A stretch of DNA of 53,904 bases from Synergistota bacterium (GCA_023450745.1 JAEXGR010000034.1:1-53904), one strand, 5' to 3'. Numbered from the stretch's first letter, positions 26,426 through 34,382 are shown. The notes: generated by a model not told the origin, from the letters alone. Numbers and translations: made by a program.

Positions 26426-27964
26426 ATGAAAAACTGCACCGGAATCATGATACAGGGAACTTCGAGCGACGCGGGCAAAAGCTTCGTCACCACGGCGCTC
26501 TGCCGTATATTCTCCGACATGGGCTACGCCGTCTGCCCCTTCAAATCGCAGAACATGTCAAACAACTCCTGCGTCACTCCCGACGGCCTCGAAATGGGGC
26601 GCGCGCAGGGAGTACAGGCGGAGGCGGCGCGCGTCGAGCCGCAGACCTACATGAACCCGATTCTGCTAAAGCCGCGCAAAGACACCTCCTCGGAGATCGT
26701 GCTTATGGGCAAGGTCTTCGACGCCCCCTGCGACAAAAACTACTACCGGACCTTTACGCTCGGCAAAGGGCTCGAGACCCTGCGCGAAGCGCTCGCCATC
26801 ATCGACGAAAAATACGAGGTGATGGTCTGCGAGGGCGCGGGAAGCCCCGCGGAGGTCAACCTCAACGCCGCGGAGATCGTCAACATGCGCGTCGCGCAAG
26901 AGGCCGACATTCCCGTGCTGCTCGTCGCCGACGTCGACCGCGGCGGCGCCATCGCCTCCGTCGTCGGCACCCTCGAACTGCTCGGCCGTGACCGCCGCCG
27001 CGTCAAAGGGATCATCTTCAACAAATTCCGCGGCGACCTCTCGCTCTTCGAGGACGCGGTGGAATTCACCGAAAAAAAGACCGGCGTCAAAGTGGTCGGC
27101 GTCATGCCGTGGCTCACCGACGTCGTCATCGAGGGCGAAGACGTCATGAGCATCAACTGGACGAGGGGAGAACGCGGCGAGGCCGCGGAAAAACTCCGCC
27201 TCGGCGTCGTCAAGTTTCCGCGCGTCTCCAACCACACCGACATCGAAGCCTTCCGCTTCGAGCCCGACGTGGAAATAAGCGAGCTCTCCTCCCCCGCGCA
27301 GGCGGATGCGCTCGACGCCATAATCCTGCCCGGCACCAAGAGCACCGTGCTCGACATGAAATACCTGCTCGACTCCGGCATCGCCGCCGCGATTCGCCGC
27401 TTCTACCAAAAAGGCGGCGTCGTCTACGGCCTCTGCGGCGGCTACCAGATGATGGGCGAGAAGATCGACGACCGCGGCCTCCGCGACAACGACAAAATCC
27501 CCGAGATCGAAGGCCTCGGCCTGCTGCCCGCCGTCACCACCTTCGGCTGTGAAAAAACGACCGTCCGCCGCCGCGGGCGCGCGATACACCCCTGTTTCAA
27601 AGAGGAGACGCCCGTCGATGGTTACGAAATACACTTCGGAAAGACGTGCCCGCTGCGCGGCGCACCGGGCTTCGCGCCGCTCTTCGAGCTTGACGGCAAG
27701 GTCGACGGCCTCGCCGACAGCGAACTGCGCGCCGCCGGCAGCTACCTGCACAACGCCTTCCATAACGACCTCTTCCGCTCCTTCTGGCTCAACCGCCTGC
27801 GCCAAAAACGCGGCCTGCCGGAACGCGAAGCCGTCTCGACGACGGCGGCCAAGGAGGCGGCCTACGACGCCCTCGCGGCGCAGGCGCGCCAAAATCTCGA
27901 TCTGGACTACATCATCAAAGAGGTCATGCATCTAACGAAGGCTCCAAAAGAGGGCGTCAAATGA
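26426..27964 (+). CDS. cbiP: Cobyric acid synthase CbiP (CobQ)
   Basis: A 512-residue glutamine-dependent amidase. It begins IMIQGTSSDAGKSFVTTALC, then PFKSQNMSNNS and GRAQGVQAEAARVEP, the ATP-binding half. The C-terminal type I glutamine amidotransferase domain has its nucleophile in VYGLCGGYQMMG and a late histidine in YEIHFGK. It amidates carboxyls b, d, e and g of adenosylcobyrinic diamide. A 64-base gap precedes it, the longest inside the operon, with GAGGTGGGG as its ribosome-binding site. Overlaps cbiA by four bases. Confidence 0.96.
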   Translation: MKNCTGIMIQGTSSDAGKSFVTTALCRIFSDMGYAVCPFKSQNMSNNSCVTPDGLEMGRAQGVQAEAARVEPQTYMNPILLKPRKDTSSEIVLMGKVFDAPCDKNYYRTFTLGKGLETLREALAIIDEKYEVMVCEGAGSPAEVNLNAAEIVNMRVAQEADIPVLLVADVDRGGAIASVVGTLELLGRDRRRVKGIIFNKFRGDLSLFEDAVEFTEKKTGVKVVGVMPWLTDVVIEGEDVMSINWTRGERGEAAEKLRLGVVKFPRVSNHTDIEAFRFEPDVEISELSSPAQADALDAIILPGTKSTVLDMKYLLDSGIAAAIRRFYQKGGVVYGLCGGYQMMGEKIDDRGLRDNDKIPEIEGLGLLPAVTTFGCEKTTVRRRGRAIHPCFKEETPVDGYEIHFGKTCPLRGAPGFAPLFELDGKVDGLADSELRAAGSYLHNAFHNDLFRSFWLNRLRQKRGLPEREAVSTTAAKEAAYDALAAQARQNLDLDYIIKEVMHLTKAPKEGVK

Positions 27965-29340
27965 GCCGCGCCGAACGCCCCCGCCTGCTCATCGCCGCCG
28001 CCCACAGCGGCAGCGGCAAAACGACGATCACAAGCGGTATCGCGGCGGCGCTCGCCGCACGCGGCCTGCGTGTGCACCCCTACAAGGTCGGCCCCGACTA
28101 CATCGACCCTGGATACCTCGGCGCGGCGGCGGGCGGACGCGCCGACAACCTCGACACCTGGCTCACGGATGAGGCGGCAATGAAAAGAATCTTCGTCTCC
28201 GCCTCCGAAGAGGCCGACATCTCGATCATCGAGGGCGTCATGGGACTCTACGACGGCGGACGCGGCGGCGTCAGCAGCACCGCGCAGATCGCAAAGGCCC
28301 TCCAGGCCCCCGTGCTGCTCGTCATCGACGTCCGCTCCATGGGCGAAAGCGCGGCGGCGGTCGCCAAAGGCTTTTGCGACTACGACCCCGAAGTCGACCT
28401 TCGCGGCGTGATCATAAACCGCTACGGCTCCGAAAGCCACAAACAGATGGTCTGCGAGGCGATAGAACGCCTCGGCCTGCCCGTCGTCGGCGCCGTGCCG
28501 CGCAATAAAGAGGCGGAGGTGCGCGAACGCCACCTCGGGCTGCTGCCCGTGGAGGAAAACAGCAACCGTGAATATATTGAAAACATCAAAAAAATGATCG
28601 AACCGGCGATAGACTTGGGCGCGATCCTGAAAATCGCCGCCGGCGCCCCGCCGCTTGCGACGGAGGCCGCCGCCGCGCCGCGCGCGGAAAAGGTGACGAC
28701 GATCGCCGTCGCGCGCGACGAGGCCTTCTCCTTCTACTACCCCGAAAGCATCGCCGCCCTTGAGGCGGCGGGGGCGGAGATTATCAGCTTCAGCCCGCTT
28801 AACGACACTAAGATCCCCGCCTGCTGCGGCCTTATCTTCGGCGGCGGCTTTCCCGAGGTCTTCGCGGCGCGACTTGCGGCAAACATCTCGATGAAAGAGT
28901 CGATCGCCGGAGCCGCGGCCAGCGGGATGCCGATATACGCCGAATGCGGCGGCTTCATGTACCTCACGCGCGAAATTAAAGACTTCGAAGGCGCGGCGCA
29001 CCGGATGTGCGGCGTCATTCCCATGAGCTGCAAAATGAACGACAGTCTGCGCACCGTCGGCTACGTCACCGCGAAGGCGCTCTCCGACAACGTCGTCGCG
29101 AAAGCGGGCGAAGAGCTGCGCGGGCACGAATTCCACTTCTCCAACGCCGAAACCGGCGGCGACTTCCCCCGCGCCTTTCGGTTCACCAAAAACCGCACCG
29201 GCGAAAGCTACGAGGCCGGCTACGCCAAGGGCAACATCTTAGGCTCCTACCTCCACCTGCACTTCGCCGGCTTCCCCAAAGCGGCGGCAAGATTTGTGGA
29301 GAGGTGCGGGGAATACTGTAAAACAAGTAGCGGCGGGTAA
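27961..29340 (+). CDS. cbiA: Cobyrinic acid a,c-diamide synthase CbiA
   Basis: A 459-residue enzyme: LIAAAHSGSGKTTITSGIAA (P-loop), YKVGPDYIDPGYLGAAAG, IEGVMGLYDG, FSPLNDTKIPACCGLIFGGG and the amidotransferase nucleophile in YAECGGFMYLT; HEFHFS supplies the late histidine region. It amidates carboxyls a and c with glutamine. Last gene of the riboswitch-controlled operon. Confidence 0.96.
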   Translation: MSRAERPRLLIAAAHSGSGKTTITSGIAAALAARGLRVHPYKVGPDYIDPGYLGAAAGGRADNLDTWLTDEAAMKRIFVSASEEADISIIEGVMGLYDGGRGGVSSTAQIAKALQAPVLLVIDVRSMGESAAAVAKGFCDYDPEVDLRGVIINRYGSESHKQMVCEAIERLGLPVVGAVPRNKEAEVRERHLGLLPVEENSNREYIENIKKMIEPAIDLGAILKIAAGAPPLATEAAAAPRAEKVTTIAVARDEAFSFYYPESIAALEAAGAEIISFSPLNDTKIPACCGLIFGGGFPEVFAARLAANISMKESIAGAAASGMPIYAECGGFMYLTREIKDFEGAAHRMCGVIPMSCKMNDSLRTVGYVTAKALSDNVVAKAGEELRGHEFHFSNAETGGDFPRAFRFTKNRTGESYEAGYAKGNILGSYLHLHFAGFPKAAARFVERCGEYCKTSSGG

Positions 29341-29350
29341 AATTAGTTTC

Positions 29351-29587
29351 TGGTACGGAGAGCTCGAACAGGTAAAATATCACCGTGGGCCGCTTCTTAT
29401 TCGTGCGTCATCGTGAGAGGATGATTTTTTTGAGAAACTGGATAAAACAGACATTCCTGCCGGCTGTGCCATTCGCACGGTAAAGGTTGTAGACTGCGTC
29501 CCTATGACGGCGGAGCTGGCGGGCGCCGTCTATTCTGGCGCTGTCATCATTTTCATAAAACAAAAAACAGATTCAAATTGCTTCTGA
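29351..29587 (+). pseudogene. Remnant of an ASCH-domain protein
   Basis: Reading from 29351 gives WYGELEQVKYHRGPLLIRAS, a TGA stop at 29414, and in the same frame LDKTDIPAGCAIRTVKVVDC followed by VPMTAEL, ending at a TGA at 29585. The W..KYRGPLLIxAS block followed by an xAxVxVVDC strand is the RNA-binding-like ASCH fold. There is no start codon or ribosome-binding site, the frame is interrupted, and the last ~30 residues look random. I interpret it as a decayed gene left between cbiA and hydG. Confidence 0.55.
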
Positions 29588-29656
29588 AAAAGACAATGAA
29601 CACGCTCCGGCCTGTAGGATTTTCTTACCAGCCGTTTTCTACGCCTGGACCGGCCC

Positions 29657-29685
29657 TTGTTCTCCCCGTCACTTGCTGTTAAAAT
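29657..29685 (+). promoter_or_regulatory. Promoter for hydG
   Basis: TTGTTC (29657-29662), 17-base spacer and TAAAAT (29680-29685) with a TG one base further upstream (extended -10). A start near 29692 gives a leader of about 110 bases, which includes a small ORF at 29742. Confidence 0.5.
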
Positions 29686-29741
29686 AAAATCAGTTCAAGG
29701 CAATATTCCGTCTCGGCGGCGCTTTCCGCCGGGAGGGACGC

Positions 29742-29861
29742 ATGTCAAATCACATTACTGCCCGCGGCGGAATCTTCCGCGCGGGGGGAAAGGATGATCG
29801 AATATGTACAGCAAAACGGAGTTTCAGGATTCTTCTTTTATTGACGACGCGGAAATATTAA
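29742..29861 (+). CDS. Upstream small ORF overlapping the hydG start
   Basis: A 39-codon frame beginning MSNHITARGGIF, with GGGAGGG four bases before its ATG, a better ribosome-binding site than hydG's own. It ends at 29861, inside hydG in another frame. No family is recognised and the second half is simply hydG read out of frame. If translated it would affect initiation at hydG, so it could be regulatory, or it may be chance. Confidence 0.3.
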   Translation: MSNHITARGGIFRAGGKDDRICTAKRSFRILLLLTTRKY

Positions 29862-31231
29862 GTTCACTTGAAGAGGCGAAAAAGCTCGCTAAAGACCCCG
29901 CTGCGGTGCGCGCGATTCTGGACAGGGCGCGCGAGTGCAATGGGCTGACCCACCGCGAGGCGGCGGTGCTGCTGGAGGTTGACGACCCGCAGCTCGAACA
30001 CGAGCTTTACGCGCTCGCAAAAGAGATCAAGGAGCGCATCTACGGCCGGCGCATCGTGCTTTTCGCGCCGCTCTACGTCGCGAACCACTGCGTCAACGGC
30101 TGCGTCTACTGCGGTTTTCACGCGGGCAATGCCGCGATGTGCCGCAAGAAGCTGACGATGGCGGAGGTAGACCAGGAGGCGGACGCGATTCTCGCCCTCG
30201 GTCACAAGCGTATCGCGATGGAGGCCGGAGAGGACCCCGCGAACGTTCCCCTTGACTACATCATTGACTGCATGAAGCGCGTCTACGCCTATAAGAACAG
30301 CCGCGGCGACTCGATACGCCGCATCAACGTCAACATCGCGGCGACCACCGTTGAGGAATACCGGCGGCTGAAGGCGGCGGAGATCGGGACCTTCATTCTC
30401 TTCCAGGAGACCTTCCACCGCCCCACCTACGCGAAGATGCACCCGAAGGGGCCGAAGAGCAATTACGACTGGCACACGACGGCGCTGCACCGCGCGCAGG
30501 AGGGCGGCATCGACGACGTCGGCACCGGCGTGCTTTACGGGCTTTACGACTACAAATATGAGACGGTCGCCCAGCTGCTCTTCGCGGAATCGCTGGAAAA
30601 AATGTGCGGCGTCGGGCCGCATACGATTTCCGTCCCCCGCCTGCGCGAGGCCGAGGGCGTCGACATGAATAAGTTCCCCTACGTACCGACCGACGAACAG
30701 TTCCTGCGCATCATCGCCGTCATTCGCGCCGCCACGCCCTATACGGGGATGATCCTCTCGACACGCGAGACGCCGGAAACGCGGCGCCGGGCGCTTGACC
30801 TCGGCATCTCGCAGGTGAGCGCGGGCTCCTGCACCGGTATCGGCGGTTACCACAAGGAGATCGGCCAGCCGGCACAGCCTGACACGGCGCAGTTCAAGGT
30901 CTCGGACGAGCGGTCGCCTGACGAAGTGCTGACATGGCTCTGCGAGGACGGTTATATCCCCAGCTACTGCACCGCCTGCTATCGTCAGGGGCGCACCGGC
31001 GACCGTTTTATGTCGCTTGCGAAGTCCGGGCAGATACGCAACATCTGCCAGCCGAACGCGTTGCTGACTTTTAAGGAATATCTGCTCGGATACGGCTCCG
31101 ATCATTTGAAAGCGCTCGGTGAAAGGGTGATCGCCGGGGAGGTCGAAAAGATACCGAGCGACAAGATAAAGGAACTTACAAAGGAGAGGCTGCGCAAGCT
31201 CGAAGAGGGCGCGCAGGATCTCTATTTCTAA
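29804..31231 (+). CDS. hydG: [FeFe]-hydrogenase H-cluster maturase HydG (radical SAM tyrosine lyase)
   Basis: A 475-residue radical SAM enzyme that cleaves tyrosine to yield the CO and CN ligands of the H-cluster. It has the N-terminal CxxxCxxC cluster motif CVNGCVYC (~residue 96), IAMEAGEDPANVPLDYI, VNVNIAATT-like (NVNIAATTVEEYRRL), and the C-terminal second-cluster motif: CTACYRQGRTGDRFM with a third cysteine exactly 22 residues after the second. That C-terminal CX2CX22C separates HydG from the thiamine enzyme ThiH. HydE, HydF and hydrogenase subunits are not in the window. Confidence 0.95.
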   Translation: MYSKTEFQDSSFIDDAEILSSLEEAKKLAKDPAAVRAILDRARECNGLTHREAAVLLEVDDPQLEHELYALAKEIKERIYGRRIVLFAPLYVANHCVNGCVYCGFHAGNAAMCRKKLTMAEVDQEADAILALGHKRIAMEAGEDPANVPLDYIIDCMKRVYAYKNSRGDSIRRINVNIAATTVEEYRRLKAAEIGTFILFQETFHRPTYAKMHPKGPKSNYDWHTTALHRAQEGGIDDVGTGVLYGLYDYKYETVAQLLFAESLEKMCGVGPHTISVPRLREAEGVDMNKFPYVPTDEQFLRIIAVIRAATPYTGMILSTRETPETRRRALDLGISQVSAGSCTGIGGYHKEIGQPAQPDTAQFKVSDERSPDEVLTWLCEDGYIPSYCTACYRQGRTGDRFMSLAKSGQIRNICQPNALLTFKEYLLGYGSDHLKALGERVIAGEVEKIPSDKIKELTKERLRKLEEGAQDLYF

Positions 31232-31356
31232 CCGCGCGCCGAAGGCCGCCGTCTTCCGATAAAAATATTCTCTTTAGCCCTATACCCTGGCGGCCAAAGG
31301 GCAGATATTTGGGGATTGGGCGCTGTTGTGCAGGGCGATTTAGGAAAAAAGAGCTT

Positions 31357-31395
31357 GCGGGGCGGCAGATATTCGTTTGCCGCCCCGCCTTTTTC
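31357..31395. terminator. Bidirectional intrinsic terminator between hydG and metX
   Basis: An 11-bp stem (31357-31367 with 31378-31388) is followed by CTTTTT on the plus strand; on the minus strand a T-rich run (from 31344-31350) follows. It ends the convergent hydG and metX transcripts. Confidence 0.8.
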
Positions 31396-31404
31396 GCGTT
31401 TTCT

Positions 31405-32484
31405 CTATTGCAAAAACGACCTCAGATAATCGTCGACCTGGTCAAAATCTATGAGAAAGGCGTCATGGCCGTTTTCGCTCTCTATCTCCTCATAATAGGC
31501 GGCGACGCCGTTTTTCGCGGCGGCGCGCACCGCCTCCTCGACCTGCCAGTTGGGAAAGAGCATGTCGCTTGAAATGCCCAGCCCGAGCAGCCGGCGTCCC
31601 GCGAAACGCTTCCAGCCCTCGTCAAGACCGCCGCGTCCCGCGCCGATATCGTGCAGGTCCATCATCTTCGTCAAATAGAGGTAGCAGTTCGCGTCGAAAC
31701 GTTTGACGATCTCCTCGCCATGATAATGCAGATAGCTCTCGACCTGAAACTGTCCGTCCCAGTCGCGCGTGGACCCCTGCGCCATCTCGCGCATGTAGCG
31801 GTGGGAAAAGGACTGCTCGCTCTTGTAGGTGATCATCGCGAGCATCCTCGCCGCGGCAAGTCCGTTCACCGGCCCCGCGCCCTCATAGTCGCCGCCCGCC
31901 CAGAGCGGGTCGCTCTTGATGCTCTGCCGCTGCACGGTGTTGAAGGCGATCGCCTGCGGGTAAAGGCGGTCCGGCGCGGCGATCAGCGCGCAGCGCGGCA
32001 CGTCGTCGGGAAAGGAGATCGCGTGCTCCAGGCTGATCATACCGCCGAGCGAGCCGCCGACGACGGCGTAAAGCCGTTTGATTCCCATGGCGCGGAGCGC
32101 CTCTTTCTGCGCGAAGGCCGTATCGCGCGGCGAGAGGATAGGAAACCGCATCGCCCAGCGTTTACCGTCCGCGGGATTTTCAAAGAGCGGCGAGGTGCTG
32201 CCGTAGGGGCTCGCGAGGTTGTTGAAGCAAACGACGCACCAGCGGCGCGTGTCGAGCGCTTTGCCGTCGCCGACGACGGCGCTCCACCACGGCTCCGGCT
32301 CCCCGGGAATTTTCTCGCCCGCGAGCCGGTGGCTGCCGGTCAGCGCGTGGCAGACGACGATCACGTTATCCGCCGCTTCGTTCAACTCGCCATAGCGGCC
32401 GTAAACCTGATCCAGCCTCTCAAAGAAGGCGCCTGAGGGCAGCGTTACATTTTGCAGCGCAACGGAGCCTATCTCCTCTTTCAT
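31405..32484 (-). CDS. metX: Homoserine O-acetyltransferase MetX
   Basis: A 359-residue alpha/beta-hydrolase-fold enzyme: VVCHALTGSHRLAG, FNNLASPYGSTSP (the family's NxxGxxxGSTGP-like region), the nucleophile serine in AVVGGSLGGMISLEHA, the acid in GISSDMLFP and the histidine in SENGHDAFL. It activates homoserine with acetyl-CoA, giving the substrate for MetY directly upstream in the same transcript (two-base gap). Specificity for acetyl versus succinyl donors is not decided by sequence alone. Expression is expected to follow the attenuator at 33806-33962. Confidence 0.93.
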   Translation of the reverse strand: MKEEIGSVALQNVTLPSGAFFERLDQVYGRYGELNEAADNVIVVCHALTGSHRLAGEKIPGEPEPWWSAVVGDGKALDTRRWCVVCFNNLASPYGSTSPLFENPADGKRWAMRFPILSPRDTAFAQKEALRAMGIKRLYAVVGGSLGGMISLEHAISFPDDVPRCALIAAPDRLYPQAIAFNTVQRQSIKSDPLWAGGDYEGAGPVNGLAAARMLAMITYKSEQSFSHRYMREMAQGSTRDWDGQFQVESYLHYHGEEIVKRFDANCYLYLTKMMDLHDIGAGRGGLDEGWKRFAGRRLLGLGISSDMLFPNWQVEEAVRAAAKNGVAAYYEEIESENGHDAFLIDFDQVDDYLRSFLQ

Positions 32485-32486
32485 CG

Positions 32487-33782
32487 TTATTTTCCCGCCG
32501 CCGCAAGGCCCTTTTCAAGATCCGCCGTGATATCCTCCACATTTTCGACGCCCACTGAAAGGCGCAGCAGGCCGTCGGAAAGCCCCGCCGCCGCGCGCTG
32601 CGCCGTCGTCAGCTGGCTGTGCGTCGTGCTCGCGGGGTGAATGATCAGCGTGCGCGACTCTCCGAGGTTCGCCATGTGGCCGATAAGTTCAAGGCTGTCG
32701 ACGAGCTTGCGCCCCGCCTCCACGCCGCCTTTTACACCAAAGGCGATCATGCCGCCGCAGCCGTCCTTGAGGTAAACCTTTGCCATGTCGTTCTGCGGAT
32801 GGCTCTCAAGCCCCGGGTAGCGGACCCATTCCACCATCGGATGCGCCTCCAGAAAGCGCGCGACTAAAAGGCCGTTCGCGCTGTGACGCTCCATGCGCAG
32901 GCCGAGCGTGCCGAGCGAAAGATGCAGCAGATAGGCGTCAAAGGCCGAGGGGCAGCCGCCGAGGTCCCGCAGGATTGCGGCGTGAAGTTTTGCGGCGAGC
33001 GCCGCCTTGCCAAAGCGCTCCGTGAAGACGATATCGTGGTAGGCCTTGTCCGGCTTCGCCAGCTCGGGGAATTTATCAGGATAGGCCGCCCAGTCAAAGT
33101 TGCCGCCGTCCGTCACCGCGCCGCCGATGAGATTGCCGTTGCCGGAAATGTATTTCGTCGTCGAATGGACGACGACGTGCGCGCCCCATTCGATCGGGCG
33201 GCAGAGGGCGGGAGTCGCGAAGGTGTTGTCGATAATGAGGGGCACTCCCTGGCGGCGCGCGATGCGCGAGAGCGCCTCCAGCGGCGCGACGTTCATCATT
33301 GGGTTGCCGATGACCTCGGTGATGATGCCGCGCGTTTCGTCGTTTATGGCCTGCTCCACCTGGCAGGGGTGGTCGCTGTCGACAAGAATCGTCTCCACGC
33401 CGAAACGTGAAAAAATATTCTGCAGCAGCGTCAGCGTGCCGCCGTAAACCTTGCGCGAGACGACGAGATTCGTGCCGGAGGAACAGAGCGCCGTGATCAG
33501 ATGGGCGAAGGCCGCCTGTCCCGACGCGGTGGCAAGCGTTCCCACGCCGCCCTCAAGCGCGTTAAGCCCCGCCTCAAAGGCCTGCACCGTCGGGTTCGCG
33601 AGCCGCGAGTAAATGAAACCGTCCTCTGCAAGGTTGAAAAGCCCCGCCGCGTGCGCGCTGTCGCGGAACTGGAACGCCGAAGAGGCATAGATCGGCAGCC
33701 CCGCCGCCCCCGTCGCCGAATCGCAGCTCCAGCCCGAGTGGAGCGCCTTTGTCATAAAACCGCGGTTCTTATTCTCTTCCAT
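32487..33782 (-). CDS. metY: O-acetylhomoserine sulfhydrylase MetY
   Basis: A 431-residue gamma-family PLP enzyme making homocysteine from O-acetylhomoserine and sulfide. It shows TKALHSGWSCDSATGAAGLP, FIYSRLANPTVQAFEAGLNA, the aspartate in LIIDNTFATP, and the PLP lysine in VVHSTTKYISGNGN. Length and the ~430-residue insert pattern match MetY rather than shorter MetB/MetC. ATG at 33782 with GAGGGGG upstream; a TTG one codon earlier is not preferred. First gene of metYX, behind a leader-peptide attenuator. Confidence 0.94.
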   Translation of the reverse strand: MEENKNRGFMTKALHSGWSCDSATGAAGLPIYASSAFQFRDSAHAAGLFNLAEDGFIYSRLANPTVQAFEAGLNALEGGVGTLATASGQAAFAHLITALCSSGTNLVVSRKVYGGTLTLLQNIFSRFGVETILVDSDHPCQVEQAINDETRGIITEVIGNPMMNVAPLEALSRIARRQGVPLIIDNTFATPALCRPIEWGAHVVVHSTTKYISGNGNLIGGAVTDGGNFDWAAYPDKFPELAKPDKAYHDIVFTERFGKAALAAKLHAAILRDLGGCPSAFDAYLLHLSLGTLGLRMERHSANGLLVARFLEAHPMVEWVRYPGLESHPQNDMAKVYLKDGCGGMIAFGVKGGVEAGRKLVDSLELIGHMANLGESRTLIIHPASTTHSQLTTAQRAAAGLSDGLLRLSVGVENVEDITADLEKGLAAAGK

Positions 33783-33805
33783 CAAAACATCCCCCTCACA
33801 ATAAT

Positions 33806-33836
33806 AAAAAAGGCCCTGCTTATAAAAAGCAGAGCC
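33806..33836 (-). terminator. Attenuator terminator of metYX
   Basis: On the minus strand, ggctctgc (33829-33836) pairs with gcagggcc (33812-33819) across a ttttataa-type loop, followed by TTTTTT (33806-33811). The 5' arm is the same segment that pairs in the competing antiterminator, so only one structure can form. Confidence 0.85.
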
Positions 33837-33886
33837 GGCTGAACAGATTACGAAAAACTTCGTCTACTGTCTCAGAGGGGCTCTGC
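33829..33886 (-). promoter_or_regulatory. Antiterminator hairpin of the metYX attenuator
   Basis: gcagagcc at 33879-33886, inside codons 17-19 of the leader peptide, pairs perfectly with ggctctgc at 33829-33836. An inner stem of 33867-33875 with 33839-33846 (one bulge) and a further acgaa/ttcgt hairpin at the tip stack on it. Forming it removes the 5' arm of the terminator. Confidence 0.8.
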
Positions 33887-33935
33887 CGTTATCGCACATC
33901 ATCATGCACATCTGCATATATGAAAAGTTTCTCAC
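33864..33935 (-). CDS. Met/Cys-rich leader peptide controlling metYX
   Basis: A 23-codon ORF with AGGAGGGC five bases before a GTG start: it reads VRNFSYMQMCMMMCDNGR, then APLRQ and TAG (first residue inserted as Met). Codons 7, 9, 11, 12 and 13 are Met and 10 and 14 Cys, a density far above chance. It is followed by mutually exclusive antiterminator and terminator hairpins and by metY. By analogy with trp/his leaders, ribosomes stalled at Met (or Cys) codons would leave the arm at 33879-33886 free for antitermination, while reading on to the stop would mask it and allow termination. No S-box or T-box riboswitch is present instead. Confidence 0.85.
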   Translation of the reverse strand: MRNFSYMQMCMMMCDNGRAPLRQ

Positions 33936-33968
33936 GCAAAGCCCTCCTAAAGAAATAGAATTTCAAAC

Positions 33969-33998
33969 ATTCTAACGGCGCGCCCGCCGCTTTGTCAA
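33969..33998 (-). promoter_or_regulatory. Promoter of the metYX leader
   Basis: Minus strand TTGACA (33993-33998), 18-base spacer and TAGAAT (33969-33974). A start near 33962 lies only ~14 bases before the leader peptide's ribosome-binding site. Confidence 0.75.
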
Positions 33999-34034
33999 GG
34001 AGCAATCAAAAACCGGCCAAACATTCGCGCGCGG

Positions 34035-34364
34035 TTACTGCTGCGGGACGACGGAGAGAAAGACCAGCGCCTCGGCGCCGTCGTTGACAAGGCCGTGGGA
34101 ATGCCCCTTAGGGCAATAGTGGCACAACCCCGGACGAAGCTCATCCGTGCCGCCGTCGCAGACCGCTTTCCCCCTGCCGCTTAAAACATAGACGATCTCG
34201 CTGCCGTTTTCGTGCGTATGCGTACCGATCGACGCCCCCGGCGCGAGAGTGCCGTAGGCGATACGGTTCATCCCGTCAAAAAACATCCGGGCGACGGTAT
34301 CCCTCTCGCCGCCGTAAAAATTTTTGATCACGCTCTCCGGTATCTTTTCAAAATCTATAATCAC
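34035..34364 (-). CDS. Cupin-domain protein
   Basis: A 109-residue single-domain cupin. Motif 1 is GTHTHENGSEIVYVLSGRG, with the two histidines and the glutamate that bind metal; motif 2 is the CHYCPKGHSHGLVND region. Small cupins of this kind include sugar isomerases, dioxygenase-like and sensor proteins; the substrate is unknown. It lies on the same strand as metYX but ends before the metY promoter, so it is probably a separate unit. Confidence 0.85.
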   Translation of the reverse strand: MIIDFEKIPESVIKNFYGGERDTVARMFFDGMNRIAYGTLAPGASIGTHTHENGSEIVYVLSGRGKAVCDGGTDELRPGLCHYCPKGHSHGLVNDGAEALVFLSVVPQQ

Positions 34365-34382
34365 CGCCCGACGCCCCCCTGA

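Noticed and set aside
29414..29416. Selenocysteine at the in-frame TGA of the ASCH fragment
   Set aside because: ASCH proteins have no known Sec position there, the frame also lacks a start, and no SECIS-like hairpin follows.
29804..31231. Annotation as thiamine biosynthesis ThiH
   Set aside because: The C-terminal CX2CX22C motif for a second iron-sulfur cluster is specific to HydG, and no thiamine genes are nearby.
31309..31572. Plus-strand frame between hydG and metX
   Set aside because: It runs through the bidirectional terminator and the 3' end of metX and has no start signals.
33783..33962. SAM (S-box) riboswitch or T-box ahead of metY
   Set aside because: None of the conserved S-box or T-box core sequences are present; the leader ORF with competing hairpins explains the region fully.
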